Part shown: positions 1-12,363 of the stretch, in pieces | How the letters are laid out: the number at the start of each line of letters is the position of its first letter | How positions within the stretch are numbered: position 1 is the first letter of the stretch | From: Kryptolebias marmoratus | Lineage: Eukaryota; Chordata; Actinopteri; Cyprinodontiformes; Rivulidae | NCBI RefSeq assembly: GCF_001649575.2 | Contig: NC_051444.1 | Coordinates: forward strand, 19,943,317-20,007,316 | Direction of reading: 5' to 3' | Length of the DNA: 64,000 nucleotides | Position numbers and translations under genes: made by a program | The notes under the pieces: model-generated | Seen by the model: only the letters and a program-made list of their open reading frames with translations | Told to the model about the DNA's origin: nothing | The model's database searches: none

Positions 1-2340
1 TATCGCCAAACAGATAAATAATAGGAAGCTTAATGATTGTAAATCATACTGCTGTGATTTTTTTTATATTGTATCTAAAAAGACTATTATTATTGTTATT
101 ATAGAAGAGCTGAATACCTTTAGATAAGCTTTTTATGTGAAATGTTTTACTGTGTTGAGCTGTGCTTTGTGTTTAATGAGATTTTCGCATCTTTTAAAAT
201 AGCACTTTAGGTGGTTTGCGTTATAGAGCTTCAGCAAGTCGTCTTTTAATGGGTTTAGAACACATGTACACTTCGTGGGCATTATTTCATGGGAACTAAA
301 TGTTTTCTGACAGGGGATATATTGTTCAGTGGATTCAGTTAAAATGGGCTTTTCAACCAGAAAGCTGGTCGGTGAAGTTAAACGTTTCACTCCGATGAAA
401 ACGTCAGACGTATTCGTTTGAATCAGTTTCAATCCGTGTGTTGTCTCTTCATCTTCAGATCACACGAATCAGATCTTAGATGCTGTGATGTTTGCACTTT
501 TTTTTTTTTTCTTTTTGAAATTTTGTACCTGAAATATTTTTGTCACTCCAATTATTATGGATGTTTTGTGGCTGTTTATAGAGAATAAATAATAATTTGG
601 TTAGAGAAGAACATGCAGTTATTGTGTTTTTTTTGTTTTTTTTGTTTTTTGCTGTTTCCATGTGAGTATGTGTGTTATGCTAAATCGTGTTTATCTACAC
701 GTTCAGACAGGTAAAGGCCTAAAACCTTAATATGAAAAACATCGGGGGATTAAAGTCTCTCTGCAAAAAGAATAAAATGAACACTGATTGATTATTTATT
801 TTAACCTATTAGAACAAGTGTCCAGGTGAACGCTGTGTTGGGTTCTGGTGTCTGCAGGGATCTGTTCTTCAGGTAGATTCAGTTTCAGTCGCTCTTATTG
901 GGCCGTTTCTTCCAAATATCAAAGGAAATATCATTTTCTTCCACTTACACAAGGTGAGGTTGAAGAGGCAACCGGTCCAGGAGGGAACCCCAGACACCTC
1001 TCTCCTCCCCTCTCCACCTCCTTCTGGGGCGGTGAGGATATGGAATCACTCCAGCAGGTTCTGGGTCTGCATACCTTTCAACACTGCACAGGAACCCTGT
1101 ATATAATACTAGTTGTAATAATAATAATAATAGCAAATCTTCTTATTAACATTTCTGCAGTCAATATCCTAATCTTACAGATGTGTAAAAACCAGGTTCA
1201 AAGATCCATTTGTAGGATTGAGTGACATCTAGTGGCAGAAAGCGAAAACTGCAACCAACTGAATATTCCTTGCATTTCTGAGAAACATTGTAATTTCAAA
1301 AGGAAAACGATAAACAACACAATCCCAAACAAACCCATCGTTCAAAGCCTAAGTTTGGTTTGACCCTTATCAGCTCCTGTGATGACACGACACGGAGAGA
1401 TCCTGAGATATATTAAAACAATAAAATTCTGTTTTAGCTACACTGATGAGGACTTAGACTGATGTGAAATCTGACAAAAACATTTATACGTACGAGTATA
1501 TCTGTGTTGATTTAAAATAAGCTGTAATTCTCCATATATAATGCTCGTTTTGTGTATCTGCTTATATTTACCTGTGCTACAGGCTACAGGTACAGACATG
1601 TCAGATTTTTATCCTTACTTTTAAACTTTAAAATCTTGGGAGCACAGAAAAAAAAAGGAATTAATTCTTTAATCAGTGATTCCCAAAGTTGGGGTCAGGA
1701 CCCCAATGTGTGTAGAGAAACATGAAGCGAGGGATCTTGATATAACTCCCTGAAATCAAATAAAATTTAGAGAATTATGCATTTTTTTAAATAATTGTTA
1801 TAAAATATATACATAAATGGATTATAGGTACTCATTGTAACATCATGAAGAAATAAAATGATGAAAAAAAATCATAAAGTAAGTACAAATCTACACTTTT
1901 TTCATATATCAATGGTTAAAGTGTCTTTAATTCAAAGGTTTGTAAGCAAAATTTATGAACGTCTGCTAACGACTACATATTTGTTTATGGAAACAGCCGA
2001 AGTGAGGATGAAGAAGTTTGGGATGAAGAAGCCTGGCAGTTTTGAAGCACTGGTACATTTCTACGGTCTAATTTGTTTTGTAAAGTATGCAGATAAACTT
2101 CCAGCAGAGTGATTTGTTTACACTGAGTGTGGACCTGCATTTCAGAATTGCATATCAGTATATCTGAAAAGAAAAAAAAAAACAAAAACACTTTCTGCAA
2201 CATTTGGCATAGTTCAGGATGATCTTTTTTATGTCAGGTGATTGAGATGAATACTTTTTAACTGACTTGCTTATGCAGGTGAACAGAAGCACAGCTTTAA
2301 ACCACCAGAACAGAAATGTTTTAATGTTTTCCCTGCAGAC
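1..2340. other. Intergenic, no gene supported
   Basis: AT-rich sequence upstream of slc7a6. Open frames here are short, lack splice context and resemble no protein I recognise. AATAAA-type signals occur near 584 and 770 on the plus strand, so this could include the 3' end of an unseen upstream gene, but nothing coding supports that. Confidence 0.5.
950..1075. repeat. Divergent LINE 3'-end fragment (weak)
   Basis: A stretch of order ...gagggaaccccagacac...ccacctcc...ggttctgggtctgc resembles, with many differences, the 3' part of the LINE at the right edge of the window (63532-64000). It is followed by an (ATA)n-like tail near 1115-1132. This is a by-eye similarity only. Confidence 0.35.
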
Positions 2341-2376
2341 AGATGAACCTGTCCACGATGGTCCAGTGTGATAGGA

Positions 2377-2405
2377 TGTGTGTGTGTGTGTGTGTGTGTG
2401 TGTGT
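2377..2405. repeat. (TG)n microsatellite
   Basis: About 14 uninterrupted TG units, directly upstream of the GC-richer putative first exon of slc7a6. Confidence 0.9.
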
Positions 2406-2429
2406 CTGCACCGTCACACGGTGTTTCCT

Positions 2430-2830
2430 CTGAGCAGCAGCAGCAGCAGCCAGTTGTTTACTGCGGATGTGGAGCCGAGCTGGAGAACCGGCGCAGGTAA
2501 GACCCGACACTTTCACCTGTCCCCTGCTGCTGACTGCTTCACGTCTCCGATAAATGCGTACGAGCTCCTAGAAGGCAACGCTACATTTTGTTTTATTATT
2601 ATCATCATCATTTTTGTTAACTAAAGAAACGGGACAAAGACAAAAGTCCGCATGACGCTAGGCAGCGCGACACCGGAAGTGAGAACCCTGACACTTCAAA
2701 CTAAAATAATTTTGCGATAAACAAAATTTGAAGTTGCGCGCACACCTTGTGGGTTAAGGTTGTTGTTAGGTGTGCTTCGCTTCAATAAATCGCTTGCACT
2801 ACCGTGTGTTGCTCGTGACATCGACGTCGT
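2430..2830 (+). promoter_or_regulatory. Putative slc7a6 promoter and non-coding first exon
   Basis: This is the most CpG-rich stretch upstream of slc7a6. It ends one potential exon with a good donor (GCGCAG then GTAAGA at 2497), which could join the acceptor at 5327 just before the coding exon. A CCGGAAGT ETS/GABP-type site lies at about 2672-2680, common in housekeeping promoters. A second possible 5' exon has a donor at 4318 (GCGAAAG then GTAAAG). No TATA box was seen near either. Which is used cannot be decided without transcript data. Confidence 0.35.
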
Positions 2831-3366
2831 ATATCTCAATGGCTGGTCGAAGGACTTCGAAACTCGAAAAAACTCAAAAAGCAGCTGTGGATTATAACAT
2901 CGAAAATGTCGCCGTTTAACCGAGAAATTACCTCACGTCACGTGAAATGTAACGAAACGTTGGGTTGTATCACAATCATAAACCCTGCTATAAATGCATG
3001 AAAAGAAACTAGTCCGCTGCAGCTGCGCGATAATTAGTTTTATTTTGAAAGTCTGGAAGCGGAAATTACTCGGGACGTCGTTGAACTTGACGCAGAAAGT
3101 TAAAAAAAAAATAAACGCCGGCTGCTGCTGCTGTAAGGGGACGTTTTGTTTCGTTTTTTTTTTTAGTGACTCATGAGTCTGCAGGGTGTAAGACAACCTC
3201 TGTAAGCGGAGTGATTTAGAAAGAAAATAAAGAAAAAACAAACTTCTAACGAAACCAGTAAACCTGTGACCGTAAAAGTACAACATCTTCTTGTTAAAAC
3301 AAATTCAGAGGCCTTTGCTTACAGCACTATTCTGTAATTAAAGGCTCATCAATCAACTGTGTGCAT

Positions 3367-3454
<88 letters not shown>

Positions 3455-4639
3455 GTTTTTAAAACTGAGTAGACAGTTTTGGCACTAGGGTTCATTGGAA
3501 ACCTGTGTGTTAAAACAAACATGCAGAACAAGTTTTCTTTATTCCAATCCTTTGTCCTGTTTACCTGCCTGTTGCTCCTCCTCCCCTCAGAGCTCTCTCG
3601 ATGAGTTGAACAAAAACAGGGATGAAAGGAAAACAGTCTCTGTCAGATAAAAACACACTGTTCCTACACGTATGCATGCTCAGTCGGGAAAAGAAGAGCC
3701 GGTTAGTTTTGTCTTTAAGTCCAAGTTGTGTCTGCCTGGTAGAGCCAAGCCCACACGGCTCACATTAATGTTTAGATAAAATGGAAACCCACAGACTCTG
3801 TGCATTTTGACACTCTGGGAAAATCTCTTTTTTTATTTTTATGAGAAGAGGAGGCAACATTGAAGCAAAACAGTCCACAAACAACACTCTCCTCCCAAGT
3901 GTTGACTTGTTTTCCCCACAAGAACGGACAAGTCAACAATGTTATCAGCTTCCTGTTGAGTTTAAAGTTATTTTGGTCCTGTGTGCCCTATGTAAGAAGC
4001 CTGGGGAGGAGGAAAGGGGTCCGTGTAGATGCAGCTAAAGTTTCGAGGCCAAACTCTGTCAAATAAACTGCTTTGGTTATAAAATTCTGCACTGATAACA
4101 AACCCTAACTCAAGGATTCATAACTGAGCTGCCTGATGCTTTTCAGAAAGGCCCCGGTATAAACAGACTGTACACACACTCACACACGTTCCCTCGCACA
4201 TGTAAAGACTCACACTCGGCTTCGAGGCTAAATGGAGCACAAGCAGCGACTCCCATCAGAGCGACTCGCTGCTATTCAGCTACTCTGCAACATCTGCTGA
4301 TGTTTTTTAGGCGAAAGGTAAAGAGCGACACTAAATTTATCAAAATGTTGTCGTTTAAAAAAAAAAAAGGTCTAGAATGAAGATGTTATTCATAAATGAG
4401 TAAATAAAGAGATGAGCTTATGTAAATGTTTTGAGCTCCCAGGTTGTTGGCAGATGAACTGGGCCTTTTCAGCCTCGTCGATTGGTTTGTCACCATCAGA
4501 GCAGCATGTGGCGCAGCGGTGGTGAGTTTAAAGTGAGGCGAACAGGCGATTGGATGATCGAACTTACGCTTGCACCTCACGTTCAGAGACACAGGGCACT
4601 CTCGGGGCAGTAAAAGCAACATCTTTGCCGCTTGGTGTG
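2831..4639. other. Non-coding stretch upstream of slc7a6
   Basis: No protein-like frame was recognised apart from simple repeats. It probably forms part of the first intron of slc7a6 if the donor at 2497 is used. It contains the long (AT)n tract at 3370-3453 and the alternative donor at 4318. Confidence 0.5.
3370..3453. repeat. (AT)n microsatellite
   Basis: About 42 uninterrupted AT units. Its self-complementarity makes it likely to be length-variable and hard to assemble correctly. Confidence 0.95.
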
Positions 4640-4960
4640 AGCAGAACCATCTGGAGCTAAGGAACTGGTGGTGGATTTAAGGGGGACCAGGTCCACCATG
4701 TGACTCCTGTTTTCATCGGGAGAGGTCAGCGTAGATGTGCAGACAGCGGAGGACTACAAATGTCCTGGAGTGCACGTTGATACACTGGAATGGGCTAAGA
4801 ACACTACTGCCCTCTACGAAAAGGGTCAGAGTTGTCTGTATTTTCTGGGACAGCTGCGCTCATTTAACATCTGTCAGAAAATACTCAGGATCTGTGATGG
4901 CAGAGTAACCAAACCTTTACCCCATGGGGATTAATAAAGTATATTGAACTGAATAGAATA
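4640..4960 (+). mobile_element. Rex1/Babar-like LINE 3' fragment
   Basis: The plus-strand translation reads KELVVDLR, then after a short disruption YKCPGVHVDTLEWAKNT, LYEKGQSCLYFLGQLRSF. This is the reverse-transcriptase C-terminal pattern of fish Rex1-type LINEs (the block usually written YKYLGVHLD...KGQSRLYFLRRLRSF). It ends in the typical tail with AATAAAGTATATTGAA near 4934. It is strongly 5'-truncated with an internal deletion before the stop, so it is dead. Confidence 0.7.
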
Positions 4961-5397
4961 CATACATCCACAGGTCATCATGTTGATGCACATCAATGTC
5001 ACCTTCCTGTAAAACACACACCTTGCTGTACTGGTTCTTGTTTTTGTGCTGGACGTTTATGTAGTAAGACTCATGTTGCTGCTTGTTCTTGACATCTGTT
5101 TGGTGAATAACTGGGCTACACAGACATCAGTGAAGGTAATATGTGACTAATGCCTCTACTGTACACCAGTGACTCGTAACACAATCCAGATCAGATCGTT
5201 TTGAGGCAAACTTGGATATCCTGTTCTAGTGCCTTGCTTTGGTTCGTGTGCTGGTATTGATTTGTGGCTCTCGGCTCCTCCTTACGTCACCGATAATGAC
5301 TCGGTGCCTTTAAATTTGTTTCAACAGGAACAAGGGGCCGAAGCATCCACAGCCGCTCTGCAGCTCCCGCTGGCTCATCCCTGAAAACGACAGCGCC

Positions 5398-8300
5398 ATG
5401 GTGATCGGTGAAGGACCCGAGGGGACGAACGGGAGTGCTGGTCGCTCCTCCCATCAGCGGGAGGCTCTCAGCGAGACCATGGAGCTCAAGAAAGAGATCT
5501 CCCTGCTCAACGGGGTCAGCCTGATTGTAGGGAACATGATTGGCTCGGGCATCTTCGTCTCACCCAAGGGTGTGCTCTTCTACAGCGCCTCCTACGGGCT
5601 GTCGTTAGTCATTTGGGTCATCGGGGGCTTGTTTTCGGTGGTGGGGGCCCTATGTTACGCCGAGCTGGGGACCACAATCACCAAATCCGGGGCTTCGTAC
5701 GCATACATCCTGGAGTCGTTCGGAGGCTTCATTGCATTTATTCGTTTGTGGACATCCTTGCTGATCATTGAGCCCACCAGTCAGGCGGTCATAGCCATCA
5801 CGTTCGCAAACTACCTGGTGCAGCCGCTCTTTCCAACATGCGAGTCACCCTACGTGGCCTCCAGGCTCATCGCTGCAGCGTGCATTTGTGAGTATGTTTG
5901 AGCCACTTCTGTTTGCTGAGGGACGTTCGCCGAGTCATCCTCTCTTTCCAGGTTTACTGACGTTCATAAACTCGGCCTACGTGAAGTGGGGCACACGAGT
6001 GCAGGACGTTTTCACCTACGCCAAGGTGGCGGCCCTCATCGTCATCATAGTCACGGGCATTGTCAAGCTTTGCCAGGGTGAGTGGCGTCAATGTAGTCAT
6101 CAAAGTATGGCATATTACATTGTCGTGTAACAGAATCTATGTCCACTTTTACTGCTTTTACTGCACTGAGGCAACCAGCAGCCAGGAGCTACTGATCAAA
6201 TACACTGATTATCTGGTTATCAAAAAGTGACATCACCTTTAGGGAAATGGCTTCACATTTGACTCTACAATACTTTAGTCTACAGAGGAGTTTGACTTGG
6301 TGACTGCCTGTGCCTTCAGAACAAGCCCCAATCATCAGCCCTCCACCACTGTGCCTGGCAGTTGATACGACAGTGTTATAGCCAAACATTTTCAAAGTCC
6401 TTTTTTTCAGAGGTTTTGCGGTTTGTTCAGATGAAACGTTGCCATGTTCTTATTACAGACAGGAGGCTTTCTCCTGACAACCTTTCTGAAACAGCTATAC
6501 CTATTTTATTCTTTGTGACTGTTCTGTTGGGACCTTTGACGTGCTAACTGAGGCCCATTTCTAGGAGCACAGTTTGACCTCGAGGTGACACTTCTGCAAC
6601 ATTCTTTCTTTAAAAATGAAAGACTTGCTGTGAATTGTTTCTGTTTGTGAGTTACCTTCTCATTGTAAAATGAAGACCATAAAATTGTGTGAACACACAC
6701 CTGAGTGGTCCCCAGCAGCAAACCAAGAGGAGCTCATGTCTACTGATGATTTCATTAGCCACATTTAATTACTTTTTCTTGACTTGTGAGGAAGCAGTAA
6801 AAGTGGAATTGTTTTAACACACTGTTTTTGTACTTTTGGCTTAGTTTTTGTTGAATAATTAATATTATTTGCTAATTTACAATAGGTTATTTTAAAACCA
6901 GGGGAAGACCACTTGATTTTTTTTAATTTACTGATATGTAAAACCACAAAACTGAAAGAGTCTTTCTTGTCTTTTTACAATGACTATAAGCAGAATACTG
7001 TCCACTTTGGCCTAATGTCAGCATCTTTTGTCTTCTTGAACAGTGAGGAGTTTCACTTTTCTTACATTTTGATTTTGTCCTCAGAGCAGACTTCAGTCAG
7101 ACATCGACAGTTAACTCGGCTGCTGCAGAGCAACGTTTTTAAAATGATTTAAATGTTTCTTTTCATCCTTTTCCTAATAGGTTACACAGACAACTTTGAG
7201 TCGTCCTTTGAGGGTTCGTCATCAGATCCTGGTGACATTGCTCTGGCGCTGTACTCTGCTCTCTTCTCCTATTCTGGCTGGGACACCCTTAACTTTGTAA
7301 CAGAAGAAATCAAAAACCCTGAGAGGTGATCTTTACATCTCTGTACTTTTTTTTTTTTTTACCACAGAATGTATCAGCAGTAGCAAGTCAGAGGAAGGAA
7401 ACCAGCCCTAAACTGATGAGACGTGTTGTTGTTTTAGGAACCTGCCCCTGGCCATTGCCATCTCCATGCCTATTGTCACAATCATCTACATCCTCACCAA
7501 CGTGGCCTACTACGCTGTTCTGGATGTTGGCGCTATACTGGGCAGCGATGCTGTGGCAGTGGTGAGGGAGCGAACTGCTGATGGGAAAAATGAACAGGAT
7601 TGAGATGACAGAGTGCAGTTACTGCCAGCTGTCTGTGTTGTGTTTAGACTTTTGCAGATCACACTTTGGGTGTCATGAGCTGGACCATCCCCATTGCTGT
7701 AGCTCTGTCGTGTTATGGAGGCCTGAACTCTTCCATTATAGCTGCATCCAGGTAGAACCAGAACATCTTCTCAAATGTGGTTCAGTTTTACAGGATCACT
7801 GCACAAGACAGGCACCTTGCAGAACACCCCGGTGTCCATTTTATTTCTTGCTGTGTTCAGGTTGTTCTTCGTGGGATCCCGGGAGGGTCACCTTCCTGAC
7901 GCTCTGTCCATGATCCACATACAGAGGTTCACTCCGATCCCCGCTCTGATCTTCAATGTATGAAAAAGTATCCATTACAACCAGATTCTACAGAAAACAG
8001 GGCAATAGTTGTACAGCTCTGGGAAATTGACTTGTTTTTCCCAACTGAAAGTCCAATGTGTTTGATGTGGCGACATCTAGTGGCACAAATCTGAAAATGT
8101 GACCATCTTTATGCACCTCTTCTTTTTCTTTCAGCTGTTTCCTTTTCAGGGGTCACCACAGCGACTCATCCTCCTCCATCTAACTCTGTCTTCTGTGTCC
8201 TCTGTCCTCACTCCAACTATGTCCTCTCTAACTGCATCCATATATCTTCTCTTTTGTCTTTTTCCAGGCAGCTTCATCTCTAACATCCTTCTACCAATAT

Positions 8301-9589
8301 ACCCACTGTCCCTCCTCTTCATCTCAGTCTGGCCTCTCTAACTTTATCTCCCAGTCCTTCAACCTTCAATTTTAGTTCCCATACTGGGAGTTGAACCCAG
8401 GCCGCCTGGGTAAAAACCAGGAATCCTAACCACTAGACCATATAGGCAACTAATGCATATCTCTACACCCAAAAATACATTCACTGACAAAAAAATGTTA
8501 AGGACCCAGATAGAGTGCTGAGATTGAAATGCAATAAAGGCTATAGCTTGTTATTATTTTCCTCCTTGTTCAGTGCATCATGTCGCTGATCTACCTGACG
8601 GTCGAGGATGTCTTCCAACTCATCAACTACTACAGCTTCAGCTACTGGTTCTTCATGGGTCTGTCTGTCGCCGGGCAGATCTACCTTCGCTGGAAGCAGC
8701 CCGACAGACCCAGACCTCTCAAGGTACCACAGTCCGGTCATTTATTGACATCCGGCTCATTAGCAAAGGTTAAAACGGATTAAGGGACAAACAGGGCCGA
8801 ACCGCTCCTTCTAAATGTTTTCTGCACAGCAGGCTGACGTGTAGTCAGAGCTCCAACAGAGGAACAGGGAACAAAATGGTCATCCTCTAGATAGAACAAA
8901 CGCAGCACCATCAAAGCTGTTCTTTCATTTTATTTTCAGCAAAAGTCCTAATATTATTTTCTGTAGACAAGGGGGAAAAAAACAATTTATTCTGTAATTT
9001 TGCGCAAAGAGCTAACAGGCCATGAAGACATACAGAGTATTAACTGGAACTACCTCCTACCAAACAGAGGATTTCTGTCCCGGTCTTCAAACTACAGACC
9101 AGAAGGTTCAATGCGATTAAGTGGTTACTATAAATTTATTCCATCCTAAAATGAGTTCCAGTCCTGCTACAAAGCAGGACAAGAACAAATGAAACAAAAA
9201 TATCTTGTGTTCATGGTTGTTTGTTCCTGCTCTCCCTCTCTGCAGCTGACCCTGTTGTACCCGGTGGTGTTCTGCCTGTGCGCCGTTTTCCTCGTGGCCG
9301 TGCCCCTCTACAGCGACACCATCAACTCTCTGATCGGCATCGCCATCGCCCTGTCTGGGGTTCCTGTTTACGTCCTGGGTGTCTACTTACCGGAGTCCAA
9401 GAGGCCGCCTATCATCATCAAGCTGCTGCGTGCGTGTACCCGTCACCCAGCTCGCCGCACAAATCAGATTAGTAACGTGGTCATGTATCTTTATCCATTA
9501 ACATATTGTCTCTTGCTGCAGGCTCCCTGACTATCTTCACCCAGTACACCTGCTTCTGTGTCCTGACAGATACGGACAAAAGCCAGTAG
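5398..9589 (+). CDS. slc7a6: y+L amino acid transporter 2 (SLC7A6), light chain
   Basis: Coding exons: 5398-5887, 5952-6077, 7181-7325, 7438-7561, 7648-7751, 7861-7957, 8574-8723, 9246-9429 and 9522-9589. They sum to 1,488 nt, giving 495 aa, in frame and close to the family length. The first coding exon begins at the acceptor at 5327, and the ATG at 5398 is in good Kozak context (GCGCCATGG). Visible motifs are [20 protein letters not shown] with GSGIF (the unwound TM1 substrate site of APC transporters), 12 predicted membrane segments, and the extracellular FPTCESPY cysteine expected to form the disulfide with the SLC3A2/4F2hc heavy chain. The family exchanges cationic amino acids for neutral ones plus Na+ at the basolateral plasma membrane. 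SLC7A6 rather than SLC7A7 is favoured by [28 protein letters not shown] and the CFCVLT tail, and by slc7a6os next door. The intron at 6078-7180 holds nothing recognisable. Confidence 0.95.
8132..8350 (-). mobile_element. LINE (RTE-like) 3' fragment
   Basis: The plus strand reads as the common teleost sequence ...GGGGTCACCACAGCGACTCATC...GTCCTCTCTAACTGCATCC...CTTTTTCCAGGCAGC..., which is the complement of a frequent fish LINE 3' end. It lies in slc7a6 intron 7, is short and has no intact frame. Family assignment is from memory of the pattern and is tentative. Confidence 0.45.
8376..8447 (-). pseudogene. tRNA-Glu-like pseudogene, anticodon UUU
   Basis: The minus strand folds as a tRNA of 72 nt. 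It has a D-arm TGGTCTAGTGGTTAGGATT, anticodon stem CCTGG/CCAGG with loop TTTTTAC, and a T-arm with an intact B box GGTTCAACTCC. The body matches vertebrate tRNA-Glu(TTC), but the anticodon third base is changed C to T, giving TTT, a lysine anticodon. The first acceptor pair is mismatched and one pair is G-T. No run of four T follows on the minus strand, so a Pol III terminator is missing. It lies within slc7a6 intron 7 on the opposite strand. Most likely a retroposed or decayed copy. Confidence 0.7.
8478..8515. repeat. Short terminal-repeat relic of the 9795 element family
   Basis: The bases CATTCACTGACAAAAAAATG then TTAAGGACCCAG closely match the terminal repeat of the element at 9795-10872. 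It is probably a solo end or heavily deleted copy, in slc7a6 intron 7. Confidence 0.45.
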
Positions 9590-9794
9590 CTTCCTATACG
9601 CTTCAAAACGCCAGCTGTGGAGTGTCATAGCTGCCACACAAGGATTTCTGTAGTTAAAGGGTCACAATATGGTTCCTGTTTACCGTGCTGAAGCAGTCAG
9701 ACTTCACTCAACACTGAAAATGCTGCCACAGGTTCACACAAAATTATTCTGGGATTAAAAAGAAAAATATATATATAATTACCCTGCATATATA

Positions 9795-10872
9795 CACTCA
9801 CTGCCAAAACAAGTTAAGCACCCAGAAGAAAGGGTCTGCTGTAGGTGTAAAATGGTACAGAGGCAGACTAGCAGTGGGTAAGTAAATGATTCAGATCGGA
9901 AGGAGCTGGCACGTCCAGAACAGGTACCAGAGAGAGTAAGTGATAGTGTTATCAGGCAGGCAAAACAGTGAGTGAGGATCTCCTCACAGATGCATTATAC
10001 AATATTACCAGCACTTGATGGAGTTTGCATGCAGCCAGGTACAGATGCCACAGTGACCAGTTGAGACCAGTGGGTACATAAGGGCACTCAGATGTGTCGT
10101 GAAACTTCTGGTTGCCCCAGACCGAAGGAAGTCATTGTATTATGCATCAAGCATTATCAAACATCAGTATCTGCCCTCCAGACACAGGCATTGGACTCTT
10201 TCCTACACTGTGTCTCAACAACTGGCATCAGCTGGACTATGGGTTCAGTGTCCCATGCAGTAACACCAGAGCAGAGATGACACCTGGAGTGGCACCGTGA
10301 CCATGAGACACACTGACTGATGGTGAGCGGTGGTGCTCCATCGTCAGCGATGAATCTGTTCTGCATCACCACAGATGACTGTTGTTTGCACGTGCGGCAG
10401 CGCCAAAAGGAGAGGACTGACCCTGCCAATGTTGTGGAGAGACACACCGGTGTTACGTCGTCTGAAGAGCCTCAGGGTCTGACTTCAGGTTGCCTTTAGT
10501 ACCGGCTCAGGGGAACCTGATGGCACAGTGCTACTTCAGTGATATCCTGTGTCTTATGCCCCCCAAGACAGCACCCTGGTGTCCATGAATCGCCTCGAAC
10601 ATATCAGCTTGAAAGTCAACACCGACCCAGTGACAATCTGGTTGGATCTCCAGGACCAATTAAGAGAGGATTCCACACCAAATCACTGCTGGTTTCGAGG
10701 CCCGTGGAGGGGTCACACCGTGCTGACATGGGCCCAGCACTGTGCCCATACTGCCAATCCTATCATCTATTTCATCCAATATTCTAATCATTGTCATACA
10801 GTCACATTACCTTTCATGTAATTTCTCCACTTTATCTGGGTGCTTAACCTTTTTACTTTTTGTCAGTGAGTG
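9795..10872 (+). mobile_element. Degenerate Tc1/mariner-like transposon
   Basis: The ends are inverted: CACTCACTGCC...AGTTAAGCACCCAG on the left and CTGGGTGCTTAAC...GTCAGTGAGTG on the right. Plus-strand frames in between retain scattered transposase-like pieces (for example ITTDDCCLHVRQRQKER then VVERHTG), resembling the GERxxPxCVxxRHTG block of fish Tc1-type transposases, broken by stops and frameshifts. It lies about 200 bp beyond the slc7a6 stop codon, so it is probably inside the long 3' UTR. Non-functional. Confidence 0.6.
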
Positions 10873-12257
10873 GACATCGATCACACTGTGTAATGACCAT
10901 CATCAGTACTTAAACATACAGAACATCTTTTAAAATTGTGTGCCTATGAAAATTTTACTGGTGCTGTCTTTATGATTACAGATACAGGAAAATAATGTTA
11001 CTTATATTCCACGGATTGTACCCAATTAAACAGAGAAATACTGTCTACACTATAAGCAAGTGCTGTAAATCTTACCAAAGACCTGCAGGAAACTATCAGC
11101 CATATTCTTTCGTTAAATTAAAATATTGTATTTTTTGTCTAAACTACATTAAATGTTGCACTTTTTTTTTTTGAATGACTTAATTTCTGAGTAATGTTCC
11201 ACCTTTAAGTTAAGGCATATTTTCACATTGTTATAAATGATGCTTATTTCATTTCTAAGAATACCATTTAGTCTTTAATGTTGTCTTTTACAAATGCCAC
11301 TGAGGCACAACAGTTGTGTTGAACCGTTTTGGGGGAAGTAAAAATACTGGTTTAAAGGGAAACCTTGTGCTATATTACTACCAGCATCACCTGAACTGAT
11401 GCCGTTTAATAAACTCCAACCTTCAACAGGAAGCGCGTCCTATCTGTGACCTCTGACACTGTCTGCAAGAATGAAAGGATACTAAAAACTAGAACAGAAG
11501 TTCAGATCTGTAGGGTCACTCTTACATGCGTGCTGCTAACAGAATTACACTGTAGTGCCTCGGGTGGAGGCCATCATTAGCAGATCACTTAGAAGGCTGC
11601 AAATTGCTGCCTGAAAATAAATCAGAGGTTTTGGTAACTGTTTATACAGATAATCACACTGGTGTGGTTATCACACACACACAAAAAAAAAAGAACAGAC
11701 AGATATTTGTTTTGAAAGTTCTTTGTTTACACATCTACATATTTACAAAAACTTTATTTCAACAAGCATCCAAGAAACAATCTGAACTTCCAAAAGGAGG
11801 ATTTCTGAAGCAGACTCACTCCCACAACAGAACTGTACGCACCACGCTTTCACATTATGCAAAAAGAAAAGAAAAAATAAAGAGGAAATCTAACAGTTAT
11901 TTGTACGCACTACCATGCACAAAATGCAAACATCCTAACTGCAAGCACACGTGTCCTGACAACCCTCACTAAACAAAAGGAGTTAACGGCGCAAAGCGTA
12001 CGAGGCATACCACACTAATGTGCAACGATTCTAACACGCATCCACTTTGAACAAACACCCACATACAGTCACTCCACCACGGCTTCAAAATAAAAACCAA
12101 AGACAGACACGCCGGATCCTTCTGGAAATAACGCCCACTCCTTCACCGTCTGTGTAGTAAAGATACAGAATCATCAGGACGTGGGAATACTTTGGCACAT
12201 ACTTGTGTGTAAAGTACGACAAGTGCTACACAAGCTGCTGCACTGGTGTGTGTGTGT
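10873..12257. other. Convergent intergenic region / 3' UTR of slc7a6
   Basis: No coding frame recognised. AATAAA at 11408-11413 on the plus strand is a plausible poly(A) signal for slc7a6, giving a 3' UTR of about 1.8 kb that includes the Tc1-like relic. Several smaller AT-rich tracts and one (CA)n near 11671-11680 are present. Confidence 0.5.
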
Positions 12258-12263
12258 TTTATT
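12258..12263 (-). terminator. Poly(A) signal of slc7a6os
   Basis: AATAAA on the minus strand, about 100 nt after the slc7a6os stop codon. Confidence 0.55.
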
Positions 12264-12363
12264 TTAAATCTACTCTCGACTACACAGAGGCCCTCAGAGT
12301 GAGGTGTTATTTGTGGACAGGGCACTGGGAAGCTCGGCTGAGCGGGGTGCAGTAAGGAACGGA

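Noticed and set aside
848..1225. 125-aa plus-strand open frame
   Set aside because: Covers a decayed LINE-like fragment and an (ATA)n run; not a protein-like sequence.
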